Shown: positions 1 through 8,796 of the stretch, piece by piece | Layout of the letters: each line of letters starts with the position of its first letter | Numbering within the stretch: the first letter of the stretch is position 1 | Source: Gillisia sp. | Lineage (GTDB): Bacteria > Bacteroidota > Bacteroidia > Flavobacteriales > Flavobacteriaceae | Length of the DNA: 64,000 nt | Assembly (NCBI GenBank): GCA_024635655.1 | Contig: JAGXIL010000024.1 | Span: forward strand, 1 to 64,000 | Direction of reading: 5' to 3' | Position numbers and translations under genes: made by a program | Notes under the pieces: model-generated | Seen by the model: the letters and a program-made list of their open reading frames with translations, nothing else | What the model was told of the DNA's origin: nothing | The model's database searches: none

Positions 1-163
1 AAAAGAGAATTTTCATCATGGCAGGATATTATTAAAGTGTGTTGGAAATAGGTGCTGGTGTTAAATATCGGGTTTCTTATGCAGGATATCAATATCTACT
101 TGAGAAAATAAAAAATAAATATTGCTGAGGGGGACAGCTTTAATTTCTATATGTAAAATTAGA

Positions 164-259
164 AGCACCAAATACCAATAAATTACAAGCACCAAATTCC
201 AAGCACCAAATACCAAATACCAAAAATTAGAAGCACCAAATTCCAAGCACCAAAATCCA
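164..259. repeat. Degenerate heptanucleotide array (AGCACCA / AATACCA / AATTCCA)
   Basis: Read directly: AGCACCA at 164, 188, 202, 232, 246; AATACCA at 171, 209, 216; AATTCCA at 195, 239; 7-bp register with two short interruptions. Confidence 0.85.
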
Positions 260-377
260 AAAAAATAAAATAGCTTAAAAATTGTCACTCTTTATTTGAG
301 GGTCTGGCATTCCTGTCTCCTCTGAGTAATTCGTTTAAATATTTTCTGTCCATTTTCCACTCCTGCCTTTTTAAACC

Positions 378-419
378 GACAACTGACAACTCGCCAAAAC
401 TATCAACTCTCTACTCCTG
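378..419. repeat. Short degenerate heptanucleotide array (GACAACT x2 then degenerate)
   Basis: GACAACT 378-384 and 385-391 perfect, then CGCCAAA, ACTATCA, ACTCTCT, ACTCCTG in the same register. Confidence 0.5.
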
Positions 420-506
420 CCTTGCCGGCAGGCAGGCTACTCTTTTTTAAACATTTCATATACTAAGGATTAAAACCTAATTTGTAAGCAATCAAAAAGG
501 ATAAAA

Positions 507-893
507 ATGCTGTGGATATTTATGCAGGTTATGAAACGGTTAAAAAAGAAAAGCAAAGCCATTCCAATGCTTTTTTTAATCTTTGCAGCACCCCTTTCTG
601 CTCAAACGGTGTATCCCGTAAAATTCGCCACGCAGGCAGATGTTAAGATTCACGAGGTAAAATTTGAAACCCAGGCCGACCTGAAAGTATTTCGTGTGGC
701 CTTTAAGAACCAGGCAACAGATTGCAGCGGATTGTGGTATTATACCAATTTTGAGAATCAGGTACAATGGAAGATTTTCTTCACTGATTTTGAAACTCAG
801 GCCAATCTTAAGATCTTCTACGTAAAATTCCGCAACCAGGCCGGCTGGAGAAATGAAGAAAAGAAACATCTTTTTTGCAATAATTCCAATTAA
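507..893 (+). CDS. Small secreted protein with six ~13-residue repeats (DUF6150-like)
   Basis: Repeats of VKFxTQADxKIxx after a hydrophobic signal-like segment ending LSAQ; the true start may be the Met at about 531. Confidence 0.65.
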   Translation: MLWIFMQVMKRLKKKSKAIPMLFLIFAAPLSAQTVYPVKFATQADVKIHEVKFETQADLKVFRVAFKNQATDCSGLWYYTNFENQVQWKIFFTDFETQANLKIFYVKFRNQAGWRNEEKKHLFCNNSN

Positions 894-903
894 TTATTTT
901 TTT

Positions 904-945
904 GACTAAAGACTGAACACTAAAGACTAATAACTAACCACTAAC
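904..945. repeat. Degenerate heptanucleotide array (NACTAAN)
   Basis: gactaaa gactgaa cactaaa gactaat aactaac cactaac: six consecutive 7-mers. Confidence 0.85.
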
Positions 946-954
946 AAAACCCCC

Positions 955-1806
955 TTGAAAAAGCTCCACATATTATTTTTCATCCTTTTCCTTTTCTCCA
1001 ATAACCTCCTCATCGCCCAGGTAAAGATCTCCTCCTGGAATCTTGCGAATTTCGGAAAGACAAAGACAGAGACCGAAATCAATTATGTTGCTGAGGTTCT
1101 GAGGGATTTTGATGTGGTGGCACTGCAGGAAGTAGTGGCGGGTTATGGAGGCTCCCAGGCGGTAGCAAAACTCGCAGATGCCCTGAACCGAAAAGGCGCA
1201 AAATGGGATTACGTGGTGAGTGATCCTACTGAAAGTACTCCTTATGCTACAGAGCGTTATGCGTTCTTATGGAAAACGGCTAAAGTGAAGGGGGTGAGGA
1301 AAGCCGGGCTGGATCAGAATTATGTGCATGAAATCGACAGGGAGCCTTATATGATGGATTTCAGCTATCAAGGAAAAACTTTTACGCTGGTAAGTTTTCA
1401 CGCTATTCCCAAAAAGAAGCAACCGGAAACAGAGATCAAATACTTCAAATTTCTACCGGGACATTACCCAGATAAAAACCTGATCTTCCTTGGGGATTTT
1501 AACGTACCCCAGAGTCATACGGTGTTTAATCCACTTAAGAAGATCGGATATAAACCTGTCTTTACAGATCAAAAGACAACAATGAAAATGAAATGTGTAG
1601 GGGAGGAATGCCTGGCATCAGAATATGATAACATTTTTTACAATTCCAATGAACTTCATTTAGTGAATTGCGGAGTGGTTTTAATCTATAAGAATTTCCC
1701 CGATATGAAAGCCGTGCGGCGTATTTCAGATCATATTCCGGTATGGGCAGAGTTTGATTTTTCTACGGAAGGTAAGGAGGGGCAGATGTTGTTGTTGGAA
1801 AAGTGA
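955..1806 (+). CDS. Endonuclease/exonuclease/phosphatase family protein, secreted
   Basis: KISSWNLANFG, VALQEV, GDFNVP, SDHIPVWAEF motifs of the EEP/DNase I-like fold; signal peptide; apparent TTG start. Confidence 0.85.
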   Translation: MKKLHILFFILFLFSNNLLIAQVKISSWNLANFGKTKTETEINYVAEVLRDFDVVALQEVVAGYGGSQAVAKLADALNRKGAKWDYVVSDPTESTPYATERYAFLWKTAKVKGVRKAGLDQNYVHEIDREPYMMDFSYQGKTFTLVSFHAIPKKKQPETEIKYFKFLPGHYPDKNLIFLGDFNVPQSHTVFNPLKKIGYKPVFTDQKTTMKMKCVGEECLASEYDNIFYNSNELHLVNCGVVLIYKNFPDMKAVRRISDHIPVWAEFDFSTEGKEGQMLLLEK

Positions 1807-1829
1807 TTGGAGTACTGGCGAGAAGGTTT

Positions 1830-2235
1830 GAACTGATCAAGAAGGTTAGATGCTGAAACGAGCCTGTCCTGAACTTGTCGAAGGGTTCAGCATGACGTTG
1901 CTAGGAAAACAACTTTCCCACGTCACCCTGAACCTGCCTGCCGGCGAGGCAGGTTTATTTCAAAGTCTAGCTTGCTTAGAACGGGGTACTAACTAGGAAG
2001 TATGAACTGATCAAGAAGGTTAGATGCTGAAACGAGTTCAGCATGACGGTGCTAGAAAAACCGCGTTGCCACGTCACCCTGAAATAAGCCTGCCAGCGAG
2101 GCAGGCTTATTCCAGGTCTAACTTACTTAGAAAAAGGAACTAGCTAGAAAGTATGATCTGATCAAGAAGGTTAGATTGTGAAACTAACGTGTCCTGAGCT
2201 TGTCGAAGGGTTCCGCATGATGGAGCGAGAATGTG
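1830..2235. repeat. Tandem intergenic repeat, units of about 150-175 bp (two plus a partial third)
   Basis: GAACTGATCAAGAAGGTTAGATGCTGAAACGAG at 1830 and 2004, related GATCTGATCAAGAAGGTTAGAT at 2155; each with TGCTGAA...TTCAGCA and CCTGCC...GGCAGG inverted elements. Confidence 0.85.
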
Positions 2236-2326
2236 TTATAAGGATAAAAAACGCACTTCACAATATAGATCCAAAAGCAATTTTAACAATAGTTAACAAC
2301 TCAGCATTTTTTTGTAAGTTTATTTT

Positions 2327-3079
2327 ATGATAAAAGCCGTAATAATTGATGATGAAATAAATGCCCAGAATTTGTTGGAAAAAATCCTGGCCAGGTATTT
2401 TCCAAATAAATTCAATATTGTGGAAAAATGTATTTCGGTAGATTCGGGGGTGGTCGCCATTGAGAAATACGAACCGGAATTGGTGTTTTTGGACATTCAA
2501 ATGCCTGAAAAGAGTGGTTTTAAACTCTTCAAATATTTTAATCTCATTAAATTTGAAGTTATTTTTACCACTGCCTACAACCAGTTTGCCATTAAAGCGA
2601 TCAAGCGGAGTGCGCTGGATTATTTAGTGAAACCAATAGATCATTTAGAGCTATCTGCAGCCGTAAAAAAGTTCGAAAAGAAAAATGAAGGGCATTTCGC
2701 CCAGAAAAAATTATCGTTATTACTGGAGAACCTCAACGTAAATGACCAGAACGTAAGTAAAATTGCTTTTCCAACAATTGAGGGATTTGAACTCATACAC
2801 ACAAATCAAATTTTATATTGCAAGGCCGAAAGTAATTACTGCAGCATAAAAAAAATTGAGGGCATTACTAAAACGGCTACCAAAACGCTGAAATATGTGG
2901 AAGAAATCCTTCCTACAGCTTCTTTTAAAAGAATTCATAAAAGTTACGTAATCAATTTAAATTACGTGGTGAGATATAACAGGGCAAATAAGGAAATTGA
3001 ATTAACCAATGGAGAAAAACTTCCTGTTTCTTTCCGAAAAGAAGAAGAGTTTATAAATGCCATTCTACAAAATCAATAA
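2327..3079 (+). CDS. LytTR-family DNA-binding response regulator
   Basis: N-terminal receiver (VIIDDE, VFLDIQMP, LVKPI) and C-terminal LytTR domain (ILYCKAESNYCSI...FKRIHKSYVINL). Confidence 0.93.
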   Translation: MIKAVIIDDEINAQNLLEKILARYFPNKFNIVEKCISVDSGVVAIEKYEPELVFLDIQMPEKSGFKLFKYFNLIKFEVIFTTAYNQFAIKAIKRSALDYLVKPIDHLELSAAVKKFEKKNEGHFAQKKLSLLLENLNVNDQNVSKIAFPTIEGFELIHTNQILYCKAESNYCSIKKIEGITKTATKTLKYVEEILPTASFKRIHKSYVINLNYVVRYNRANKEIELTNGEKLPVSFRKEEEFINAILQNQ

Positions 3080-6041
3080 ACTTTTCCTCTTATTTTTTCT
3101 ATGGTTCAGTTTAGCCATCTCTCAAAATTATCCCGGTAAAAATTATACTGCAGCCAATGAGTTGCCAAATAATGCCGTAAGGTCCTTACTGGTTGACAGC
3201 AATAATATTCTTTGGGTCGGAACTGAAAACGGAGTAGTAAAAAAGGAAAATGACGTATTTACTTACTTTTTTGAAGAGGATGGATTAGCTCTCAACAGCT
3301 GTTGGGCCATTGCTGAAGATAAAAACAACAATTTATGGTTTGGCAGTTACGGCGGAGGAATAAGCATTTATGACGGATTTAAGTTCAAAGTTATTTCAGA
3401 AAAAGATGGCTTGGTTCACAACGAAATTACCAAACTATATTTTTACGGAAATTATATGTATGTGGGAACCAGTGACGGTGTTTCAATAATTGACGTAAAT
3501 AATTTTGAAGTACTTTCTTTAAATATTCCCCCCGGTGATGAGCTTTTCAGAATTCAGGATTTTTTCGAGTACAAAAAACAAATTTACGTTGTCACTTATA
3601 ATTCAGGAATTTTTAAAATTCAAAATAAGAATGATCAGCCGGCTCTGGTTAAAGTAAATCATCATAAAAATATATATTCTGTTTTAGTTGATGGTGACAG
3701 TATCTACAGTAGTAACAAAGGTTTTTTTACAAAATATCCTCTTGCCGGTTATGTGAGTGAAAAAGATTCTCTTCCCTTGAAAAAACGTGGTCATTCCATT
3801 ATTTGGGATCACGTAAAAACCGGAGACCATAAAATTTTTGCTGCAGCCTGGGGAATTTATGATAGTAACGGGGGAATTTACGAACTGGTGGATGACAGGT
3901 TAATTTCCAGGGCTTTCGAGTTTAATATTTCAAGCAAAGAAGTAATCTCCCTGGCTTATGATCCAAATTTCGAAAAATTATATGTGGGAACCAAAGATGC
4001 CGGATTGTTTGATATCGCTTTGAATCCTCAAATTAAATTCCATGAGATTGAAGAAAAAAATATCTCGGGATTTGCTAGAACAACAAATTCTTCCGCAGTA
4101 TTATGCAACAAAGGTCTTTTTATAGTTGGTGATAAAATTGAACGTATGGTTACTCTGTCTCAACTAAAAAAATGGCAGGAAAGCTATGTGAAAAACACCA
4201 ACTTGCCTTTACCGAAGCACCGGGATGATTTTTATGAACTGGACTATACTACAAAGGCTGAGGATATCAGTTTTTATGACGTAAAAGTTTCCGGAGATAT
4301 TTATTGGGTGAATACCAACATCGGAGTCTTTGCCATTAAAGGTTCCGGGAAACTGCATCGTTATTTACCCCTGCACACAGAAGAGATCAATTTTACTCCG
4401 GCCGGGGATCTTATAGAAACCAATCCTTACGGTGGCGTGAGAGTGTATAGTGATCTGGACGCTTTTCAATATTCCCATTTTGATAAAAAAGATTCCCAAA
4501 CCCCTACCATGGTGGTGAGCAGTTTACAGCAGAAAAATAAAACTTATTTCTTATCAATTTTTTCAGGCCTTTATGTGTGGGATAACAATGAATTTAAATC
4601 CTATTTGAACAGTGGAATATGGGAGGAAAAAAAATTGAAACACATTACCTCTTTAGAAAAAAATATCGCCCTTTCAAATGAGTACGGGGACGTGTTTATT
4701 GTAAATGACGAAGCATCCTTTAAAATTTTAAAGAAAATACCCCGGGCGGAAATTCAGGGGAATTCTATTTCTTTTCTGAAGGACTACCAGGGAACATTAA
4801 TAATTGGAACAGAAAAAGGATTAACAATTTATAAAAACAACCGTTACATATTCTTAGATAAGGAACAAGGCCTGGAACAACCTTTATTGTGTGCCGAAGT
4901 AAGTCAAAACTTTTTGTCTATTGGAACCAATAACGGATATTATGTTGTTGATCTGGATGTTGTTAATGAAACTAAGGCTTTGGTAGATGAAATAACACTG
5001 AAAGAAATTTTTATCAACCATAAAGAATTTTATTTGGAACCATTAACCGGAAAGGACAGGGTAAATTTAGCGCACAACGAAAATACGGTAATGCTTAAAT
5101 TTAGTACTAATGCTCATCCTTATCCGAATAAATTAAAATATCAATACCGTTTAAATACCAGTGAGTCCTGGAGTTTTGCTTCCTCCAAACCGGAAATATT
5201 CCTGCCTTCTTTACCAACAGAAAATTACAATGTAGAGGTAAAAGTATTAGATGAAAGTACCGGTTTAAGTTATACCAGGCCCTTGCTGAACATGGCAATA
5301 CTTCCTCCTTTCTGGAAAACCTGGTGGTTTGCTTCTCTGGTTACAAGCATAATAATTCTAATGATTTATAGTATTAATAAAATTCAAATAGGGCAAACCC
5401 AAAGATTTGAAGCACAAAAAGGATTGATCCAGAAACGTTTGGAAGAAACCAAAATGGAAGCGCTCCTGGCGCAAATGAATCCGCATTTTATTTTTAATGC
5501 CATGAATTCTATTCAGTACTATATCATGGACAACGAGATAGATAAAGCGACTGTGTTTTTAGGAAATTTCGCCAAATTGATCAGGCTTAACCTGGATCAC
5601 TGTACCAAACCAACTATTTTATTGACTGAGGAAATAGAATATCTGCAATTGTATATTCGGGTTGAAAATACGCGCTTTAATAATGCAGTTAAAGTGATAT
5701 TTGAAACAGATCCTCTAATAGATATTTACGAAGTAGAAATTCCCACGATGTTATTACAGACTTTCGTGGAAAATGTTTTTGTCCACGCATTTCCTGCGAG
5801 CATCACAGATCCAACTTTAAAAGTTTCTTTTAAATTAGTGTCAGAAGGTATTTTGCAATGCAAAATTGAAGACAACGGAATTGGATTTTCCGACACCTCA
5901 TCCAATAGACTGCACGAATCTAAAGGCGTTAATTTGGTAAAAGAACGCCTGACATTGTTGGGTTACAATGTCGAAAAAGCAGTACAAATAACTTCTGTGA
6001 AAAATAAAGGCACCTCCATCATCCTTTTACTAAAGGTCTAA
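3057..6041 (+). CDS. Two-component-regulator propeller sensor histidine kinase (LytS-like His_kinase domain)
   Basis: Signal peptide, repeated propeller motifs (DSNNILWVGTENGV, DKNNNLWFGSYGGG), TM near aa 755, ALLAQMNPHFIFNAMNSIQYY H-box; overlaps the regulator gene by 23 nt. Confidence 0.92.
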   Translation: MPFYKINKLFLLFFLWFSLAISQNYPGKNYTAANELPNNAVRSLLVDSNNILWVGTENGVVKKENDVFTYFFEEDGLALNSCWAIAEDKNNNLWFGSYGGGISIYDGFKFKVISEKDGLVHNEITKLYFYGNYMYVGTSDGVSIIDVNNFEVLSLNIPPGDELFRIQDFFEYKKQIYVVTYNSGIFKIQNKNDQPALVKVNHHKNIYSVLVDGDSIYSSNKGFFTKYPLAGYVSEKDSLPLKKRGHSIIWDHVKTGDHKIFAAAWGIYDSNGGIYELVDDRLISRAFEFNISSKEVISLAYDPNFEKLYVGTKDAGLFDIALNPQIKFHEIEEKNISGFARTTNSSAVLCNKGLFIVGDKIERMVTLSQLKKWQESYVKNTNLPLPKHRDDFYELDYTTKAEDISFYDVKVSGDIYWVNTNIGVFAIKGSGKLHRYLPLHTEEINFTPAGDLIETNPYGGVRVYSDLDAFQYSHFDKKDSQTPTMVVSSLQQKNKTYFLSIFSGLYVWDNNEFKSYLNSGIWEEKKLKHITSLEKNIALSNEYGDVFIVNDEASFKILKKIPRAEIQGNSISFLKDYQGTLIIGTEKGLTIYKNNRYIFLDKEQGLEQPLLCAEVSQNFLSIGTNNGYYVVDLDVVNETKALVDEITLKEIFINHKEFYLEPLTGKDRVNLAHNENTVMLKFSTNAHPYPNKLKYQYRLNTSESWSFASSKPEIFLPSLPTENYNVEVKVLDESTGLSYTRPLLNMAILPPFWKTWWFASLVTSIIILMIYSINKIQIGQTQRFEAQKGLIQKRLEETKMEALLAQMNPHFIFNAMNSIQYYIMDNEIDKATVFLGNFAKLIRLNLDHCTKPTILLTEEIEYLQLYIRVENTRFNNAVKVIFETDPLIDIYEVEIPTMLLQTFVENVFVHAFPASITDPTLKVSFKLVSEGILQCKIEDNGIGFSDTSSNRLHESKGVNLVKERLTLLGYNVEKAVQITSVKNKGTSIILLLKV

Positions 6042-6486
6042 CGATTACTTCCAAATTGCACACGTTTACTAAACACCTATTATTTGCTTTAACAAAATAT
6101 TTAGTTTTGACAGAAATTAGGGGAAGCTACAGTCGTCGCTCCCGGATTAGATATTATAAGTAGGGTTATGATGTTTTTTCTGGGGCAATACTAACTGTTC
6201 TTTCCCTTATTTTTTTAAAGTTATATTCCGAATTTTTAGAGCGATTTATATTTAGATTTATTGTTTAATAAGTATTAAACTGATTAGGACCAGGACTTTA
6301 CTTTACATGGATTCCCTGTTGTTCCTTTCCCGCAGAAACCGCTGATTTAAAACCGCGGATATTCGCAGAAGATCTTGTGAGAATCTTATTTCTAATTTCA
6401 CGAAACGGTCACTCGTATTCAGTACTCCACAGTTTGTTATTTTCTTAGTATTAGTTATTAATGGTGGTTTTTTAATTTTATATTTT

Positions 6487-6549
6487 CGCCTAACGCCTAA
6501 CGCCTAACGCCTAACGCCTAACGCCTAACGCCTAACGCCTAACGCCTAA
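6487..6549. repeat. Perfect heptanucleotide tandem array (CGCCTAA)x9
   Basis: Nine consecutive identical 7-mers read from sequence. Confidence 0.98.
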
Positions 6550-6560
6550 CTCCTTTACCT

Positions 6561-6980
6561 TTACTCTTTCCCCACCCTGGAAAGTATCAAATGCGTAGTA
6601 GGCTCCCCAAAATTTACGAGCTTATCGATAAATTGCTGCAGGTGAAGCTGGTCCCGAAGGGCCACGCGGATATGGAAATTGTGCTGCCCGGTTATCCTGT
6701 AGGCTTCTTTTACCTCGGGATAGGACTCGAGTTCCGATAGGGCGCTTTTGAACTTTCCACTAAAGATCTTTAGCATAATAAAAACTTCCAGGTTGTTTCC
6801 CATCAGGGCCTGGTCAAGGCGAAGGGTGTATCCCCTGATTACGCCGGAATCCTCCAGTTTCTTTATACGTTCCCTTACCGAAGAAGGAGAGAGGAAGATC
6901 TGTTTGCCTATTTCGGCAAAAGACAGACGGGAATTAGACTTTAAAATATTGATTATTTTGAGATCTGTGGCATCTACCAT
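6561..6980 (-). CDS. Lrp/AsnC family transcriptional regulator
   Basis: N-terminal HTH (DLKIINILKSNSRLSFAEIGKQIFLSPSSVRERIKKLEDSGVIRGY) and RAM-like C-terminus. Confidence 0.93.
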   Translation of the reverse strand: MVDATDLKIINILKSNSRLSFAEIGKQIFLSPSSVRERIKKLEDSGVIRGYTLRLDQALMGNNLEVFIMLKIFSGKFKSALSELESYPEVKEAYRITGQHNFHIRVALRDQLHLQQFIDKLVNFGEPTTHLILSRVGKE

Positions 6981-7107
6981 TGAAAAAAGGCTTTAAATAT
7001 CAAAAATACTCATTTTAGTTTAAAAATAGGAAATACAGCAGTTGATTCAACTTCTTCAGGCAATAGCTAAGGTTTAAATTTGTGTCGCTATAAAAAATTA
7101 GAGAATT

Positions 7108-7824
7108 GTGGATTTAAACATTTTGATCATCCTTGGGATTGCGATCTTTTGCGGATTTTTCGTTCAGACGCTTATCGGTTTTGCCGGCTCCCTTATCGCT
7201 TTGCCCATCCTTCTGTTCGCCGTGAAATTGCCCGATGCCATAGCCTTTATTTCCATCTTTTATTTGTTTTCAAGTGCTTTTATGGTGCATAAGGAATGGA
7301 AAAACATTGATAAGGATACCATTCTCAGGCTTACGTTGACCTCGGTAATAGGAGTGGTCCTGGGCATTATCGTTCTCACCTACTCAAAACCCGCAATTCT
7401 GCAAACCGGCCTTGGGATTTTCATCCTTTTATACGTATCCTACGTGGTCCTGGGGAAAACAGAATTAGCTATAGGCAGAAAGACCAACTGGGCCTTTGGG
7501 GTAATGGGAGGTTTCTTTTCCGGCGTCTTTTCTACAGGCGGGCCTTTATATGTTATTAGCGTGAAAAATTCGGTGCAGGAGGCAAAAACCTTTAGAGCCA
7601 CGATGATAGGGGTGCTTGCTCTGGTGACCTTGATCAGGATCCCGGCTTTAAGTATAAGTGGTGTACTGGACCTGGATCACGTAAAGATGAGCCTGATAAT
7701 TTTACCTGTTTTCTTCCTTGCGCAGTTCCTGGGAACAAAACTGTTTCCGAAGGTAAATGAGGTGCAATTCAAGAGGATCCTGCTTTTCCTTTTATGCCTT
7801 TCGGGAGTGGCGTTAATCTTTTAA
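7108..7824 (+). CDS. TauE/SafE-family sulfite exporter-like membrane permease
   Basis: Multi-TM, GFFVQTLIGFAGSLIALPILL and FFSGVFSTGGPLYVI signature; start may be an upstream alternative codon. Confidence 0.87.
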   Translation: MDLNILIILGIAIFCGFFVQTLIGFAGSLIALPILLFAVKLPDAIAFISIFYLFSSAFMVHKEWKNIDKDTILRLTLTSVIGVVLGIIVLTYSKPAILQTGLGIFILLYVSYVVLGKTELAIGRKTNWAFGVMGGFFSGVFSTGGPLYVISVKNSVQEAKTFRATMIGVLALVTLIRIPALSISGVLDLDHVKMSLIILPVFFLAQFLGTKLFPKVNEVQFKRILLFLLCLSGVALIF

Positions 7825-8033
7825 ATATACTGATGTTTAGATATCTTATGATGTAGAATAGGGGTTAAATTAATTCCTTTCCCCGCCACTAAAGGAAAGG
7901 AAGGGATTTCAGGCGAACTTGTTTATAGACTAAACATTTATTGAAGTTATCCCATTTTCCCCGCCACCCTTTAGGGAGGGGCAAAGCGGGGGAAGAGTTG
8001 TTACCGCTATTCTTTTTAAGAAAGTTTGAACTG

Positions 8034-8066
8034 AAACCTCACTGGTCTTGTAGATCTGTGAGGTTT
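8034..8066. repeat. Imperfect inverted repeat (AAACCTCAC...GTGAGGTTT)
   Basis: 9-bp arms; same family as 9911-9943. Confidence 0.7.
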
Positions 8067-8081
8067 GCTTCTCCACCAACC

Positions 8082-8699
8082 TTATTTGAAGATCAATTTA
8101 TTGGCCTGTTCAATTTCTTCCTGAGAGATGGTGTGCGGACGGTTGTCGTAGATCTCAACCCGCACCGAAGCATTCATTTTATTCATAATATCCCCGGTTT
8201 GCTGCACCCTTTCCACCGGGACGTGTTCATCTGGATTTCCCGACCCTATGAACACCGGAGTGCCTTGCAGGTCTCCGCTGTATTTATCCTGATCAAGGTG
8301 GTCTCCTATGAGTCCCCCGGTAAAAGCGGCTACCCCTCCAAATTTTTCGGGATATCGGGTGACGTATTCCAGGGTAAGGCAGGCACCCTGGGAGAACCCA
8401 AGGAAGTAGATATGATCTGTAGGGACCCCCTGGTCTTTTATTTGTTCCACCAGTTCTTTCACCACGTCCAGGGCAGAGGATAGCCAGGGTTCATTTTCAG
8501 AGGTGGGAGCCATAAATGACTTGGGATACCAGCTGTTATTGGTGGCCTGAGGTGCTACAAGCGCATATTCCTCTACATTTAAGTGTCCCCTCATGGCAAG
8601 GATATCTTCGGCGCGTGCCCCGCGGCCGTGGAGCATGATCAATATTTTTTCAGCTTCATTAATTCCTTTTCCTGCGCTTTGTATGTCTTTGGTGTGCAT
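8082..8699 (-). CDS. Alpha/beta hydrolase, phospholipase/carboxylesterase (MhqD-like)
   Basis: LIMLHGRGARAEDI, GFSQGACLTLEY nucleophile elbow, PVERV..RPHTIS. Confidence 0.85.
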   Translation of the reverse strand: MHTKDIQSAGKGINEAEKILIMLHGRGARAEDILAMRGHLNVEEYALVAPQATNNSWYPKSFMAPTSENEPWLSSALDVVKELVEQIKDQGVPTDHIYFLGFSQGACLTLEYVTRYPEKFGGVAAFTGGLIGDHLDQDKYSGDLQGTPVFIGSGNPDEHVPVERVQQTGDIMNKMNASVRVEIYDNRPHTISQEEIEQANKLIFK

Positions 8700-8796
8700 C
8701 TTTTTTTAATCTTTAGTGGGATCCAACAAAGGATCGTAATTAATAAATCAGGCCGGAGAGGGATCCATCAGATCCTCCCCTACGTTTTAACCTTAT

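Noticed and set aside
164-259. Possible CRISPR array
   Set aside because: Units are 7 bp without 20-40 bp spacers and no cas genes were found.
61-288. 75-aa minus-strand ORF (FGFWCLEFGASNFWYLVFGAWN...)
   Set aside because: Translation of the heptad array; its aromatic repeat pattern follows from the 7-bp period, with no family similarity.
1830-2235. Possible CRISPR array or IS element
   Set aside because: Units are ~150-175 bp with diverged internal blocks, no transposase ORF and no repeat-spacer architecture.
7941-8483. 180-aa plus-strand ORF
   Set aside because: Antisense to the well-supported alpha/beta hydrolase gene and begins in dispersed repeat sequence.
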